Shown: piece after piece, positions 4,928 through 5,919 of the stretch
How positions within the stretch are numbered: the stretch's first letter is position 1
Layout of the letters: each line of letters begins with the position of its first letter
Origin: an uncultured Clostridia bacterium
GTDB lineage: Bacteria > Bacillota > Clostridia > Lachnospirales > Anaerotignaceae
Length of the DNA stretch: 5,919 nt
Direction: 5' to 3'
Assembly: GCA_947036475.1 (NCBI GenBank)
Contig: CAMQRG010000126.1
Span: 1 to 5,919, forward strand
The notes under the pieces: generated by a model
Told to the model about the DNA's origin: nothing
What the model saw: only the letters and a program-made list of their open reading frames with translations
Database searches by the model: none
Program-made: the position numbers and the translations under genes

Positions 4928-5524
4928 ATGAAAAAAATATTTGTTTTTACTGCTGTGTTTCTTTCGCTTGCCCTGTCCACAGCCCCCGCCTTTGCGCGCA
5001 CCAGCCTGATTGGCACGCATGGCAGGCATGGCAGGACAACAACCACAGTTTCCAATACACAAACGGCTGCAACCACACAGACAACCACACCCACAACTGC
5101 AAACACCACGCTGCCGAGCACTGTAACAGCTGTCGGCACGACGGTACTTGCGAGGGAAGTTGCGGCTTCTGTGCTTGTCAACGGAATCGCCATCACAGGA
5201 CCTGTCCTGTACTATAAAGATATGTATTACGTGCCGCTGGAACAGCTTGCAGGACTGATGCCGTCTGTTCTGACCTGCGGCTATTCTCCGGCTTTGTTCA
5301 CGTTCGACACAACTTCTGTCCGCCAGCCGGATTATAAGAGCCTGTACATGGACGAACATGTTGTTTTTGTTTCCAAAGCGGGGACAGACGGATTTTTCCA
5401 CAAAATCAGCTGTTCTGTTGTAGAGCAGAACGGGCTGGACAATTATCTTGCCATTGACATTGGCTTTGCGGAAAACGGCATTCTGAACGGCACAACCCCC
5501 TGCCAGTACTGCATCATGCCGTAA
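4928..5524 (+). CDS. Secreted Thr-rich protein with stalk-like domain
   Basis: A 198-residue exported protein of unknown function. Residues 1-23 form a Sec signal peptide with predicted cleavage after AFA. There is a short basic repeat HGRHGR (31-36), encoded by a 9-bp tandem repeat at 5012-5035, then a Thr-rich low-complexity linker (about 37-75). Next comes a segment VLVNGIAITGPVLYYKDMYYVPLEQLA (83-108) with the VNG...YVPL pattern of copper amine oxidase N-terminal or stalk domains, which are common in Clostridial secreted proteins and do not imply oxidase activity. Cysteines are at 117, 162, 192 and 195, the last two forming CQYC at the C-terminus. There is no lipobox, sortase motif or transmembrane anchor. 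The ATG follows GGAGGGTCTGCCCA. The domain call is by motif only. Confidence 0.85.
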   Translation: MKKIFVFTAVFLSLALSTAPAFARTSLIGTHGRHGRTTTTVSNTQTAATTQTTTPTTANTTLPSTVTAVGTTVLAREVAASVLVNGIAITGPVLYYKDMYYVPLEQLAGLMPSVLTCGYSPALFTFDTTSVRQPDYKSLYMDEHVVFVSKAGTDGFFHKISCSVVEQNGLDNYLAIDIGFAENGILNGTTPCQYCIMP

Positions 5525-5581
5525 CCAATCCGTATTAGGACCTTGGGGCATTGCTTTGAGATTTCAGAAAGGCGGCATATT

Positions 5582-5919
5582 ATGAACATAAAAACATATA
5601 GGGGTTTATTTTGGACATGTATTCTGGTATCCATTTTATGTAATGCTGTTTTCTATTTCATTGAAAATTTCTGTTTACCCCGTTTCCAACCAGTCTATGA
5701 CCCTACAACATGGGTTGCCTGCGAAGCGGTGCAGATGCTTTTTACTATCGTTTTGGGAATTTTCATCCGAAAAAATAGAAATCATGCCATTTTAGAAAAT
5801 GATGGGACCGGAGAAAAATATATCAAATATATTCATATCTGGATAGTTTTTTTGATTGTTCTTTTTTTCCTTCCTGATACGTTTATTATGTTTCACTACT
5901 ATACAGAAAAAATAATTTC
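5582..5919 (+). CDS. Hypothetical membrane protein, partial (3' end beyond window)
   Basis: An open frame of 112 codons from ATG 5582-5584 to the window end with no stop codon. A ribosome binding site AAGGCGG precedes it at about 6 nt. Predicted membrane segments are residues 7-27, 44-62 and 84-103, joined by a charged loop (63-82, KNRNHAILENDGTGEK). The DNA is visibly more AT-rich than the neighbouring genes. I recognise no family. It starts 57 nt after the stalk-protein gene on the same strand, with no obvious terminator between them, so co-transcription is possible. Confidence 0.75.
   Translation, partial: MNIKTYRGLFWTCILVSILCNAVFYFIENFCLPRFQPVYDPTTWVACEAVQMLFTIVLGIFIRKNRNHAILENDGTGEKYIKYIHIWIVFLIVLFFLPDTFIMFHYYTEKII

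Noticed and set aside
4892..5551. Minus-strand frames of 219 and 99 codons opposite the secreted-protein gene.
   Set aside because: They mirror the Thr-rich repeat region; the Cys/Gly- and Val-rich translations are low-complexity artefacts, while the plus strand has promoter, ribosome binding site and signal peptide.

Overview
The window reads as chromosomal DNA of a gut-type Firmicute (class Clostridia; the exact family cannot be called from this window). Support: strong GGAGG-type ribosome binding sites before nearly every gene, sigma-A promoters with extended -10 elements (TGnTATnnT), a short lipobox lipoprotein, a typical low-GC Gram-positive XRE/membrane-protein pair, and LepA and LplA proteins of bacterial type. 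The first 43 bases are not biological: they are an Illumina Nextera i5/Read 1 adapter left on a contig end, so the true sequence starts at 44.

Layout. 44-794, minus strand: the 5' part of a lipoprotein gene cut by the contig end, with its own promoter, and upstream of it a rifamycin ADP-ribosyltransferase (arr) gene whose best start is an ACG where ATG is expected. 795-970: arr promoter and the lepA terminator. 971-2785, minus: lepA (elongation factor 4) with its own promoter and a perfect 10-bp stem terminator. 2879-3511, minus: a two-gene operon of a 65-residue XRE repressor and a 143-residue four-helix membrane protein, preceded by a consensus promoter overlaid by three 16-bp dyads spaced exactly 23 bp apart. 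3607-3833: divergent leader region. 3834-4829, plus: lipoate-protein ligase lplA. 4928-5524, plus: a secreted Thr-rich protein with a stalk-like (copper amine oxidase N-terminal type) segment. 5582 to the window end, plus: a partial AT-rich membrane protein.

How the genes relate. Most are single transcription units with individual promoters: housekeeping genes (lepA, lplA) are interspersed with accessory ones (arr, lipoprotein, secreted stalk protein, XRE/membrane pair). The only clear co-transcribed pair is XRE plus membrane protein, separated by 3 nt, where the last codons of the regulator supply the Shine-Dalgarno of the second gene. I see no CRISPR array, transposase, rRNA or tRNA. The most noteworthy signals are the 23-bp-phased triple operator, the ACG start of arr, and the adapter remnant, which would add a false peptide to the truncated lipoprotein.
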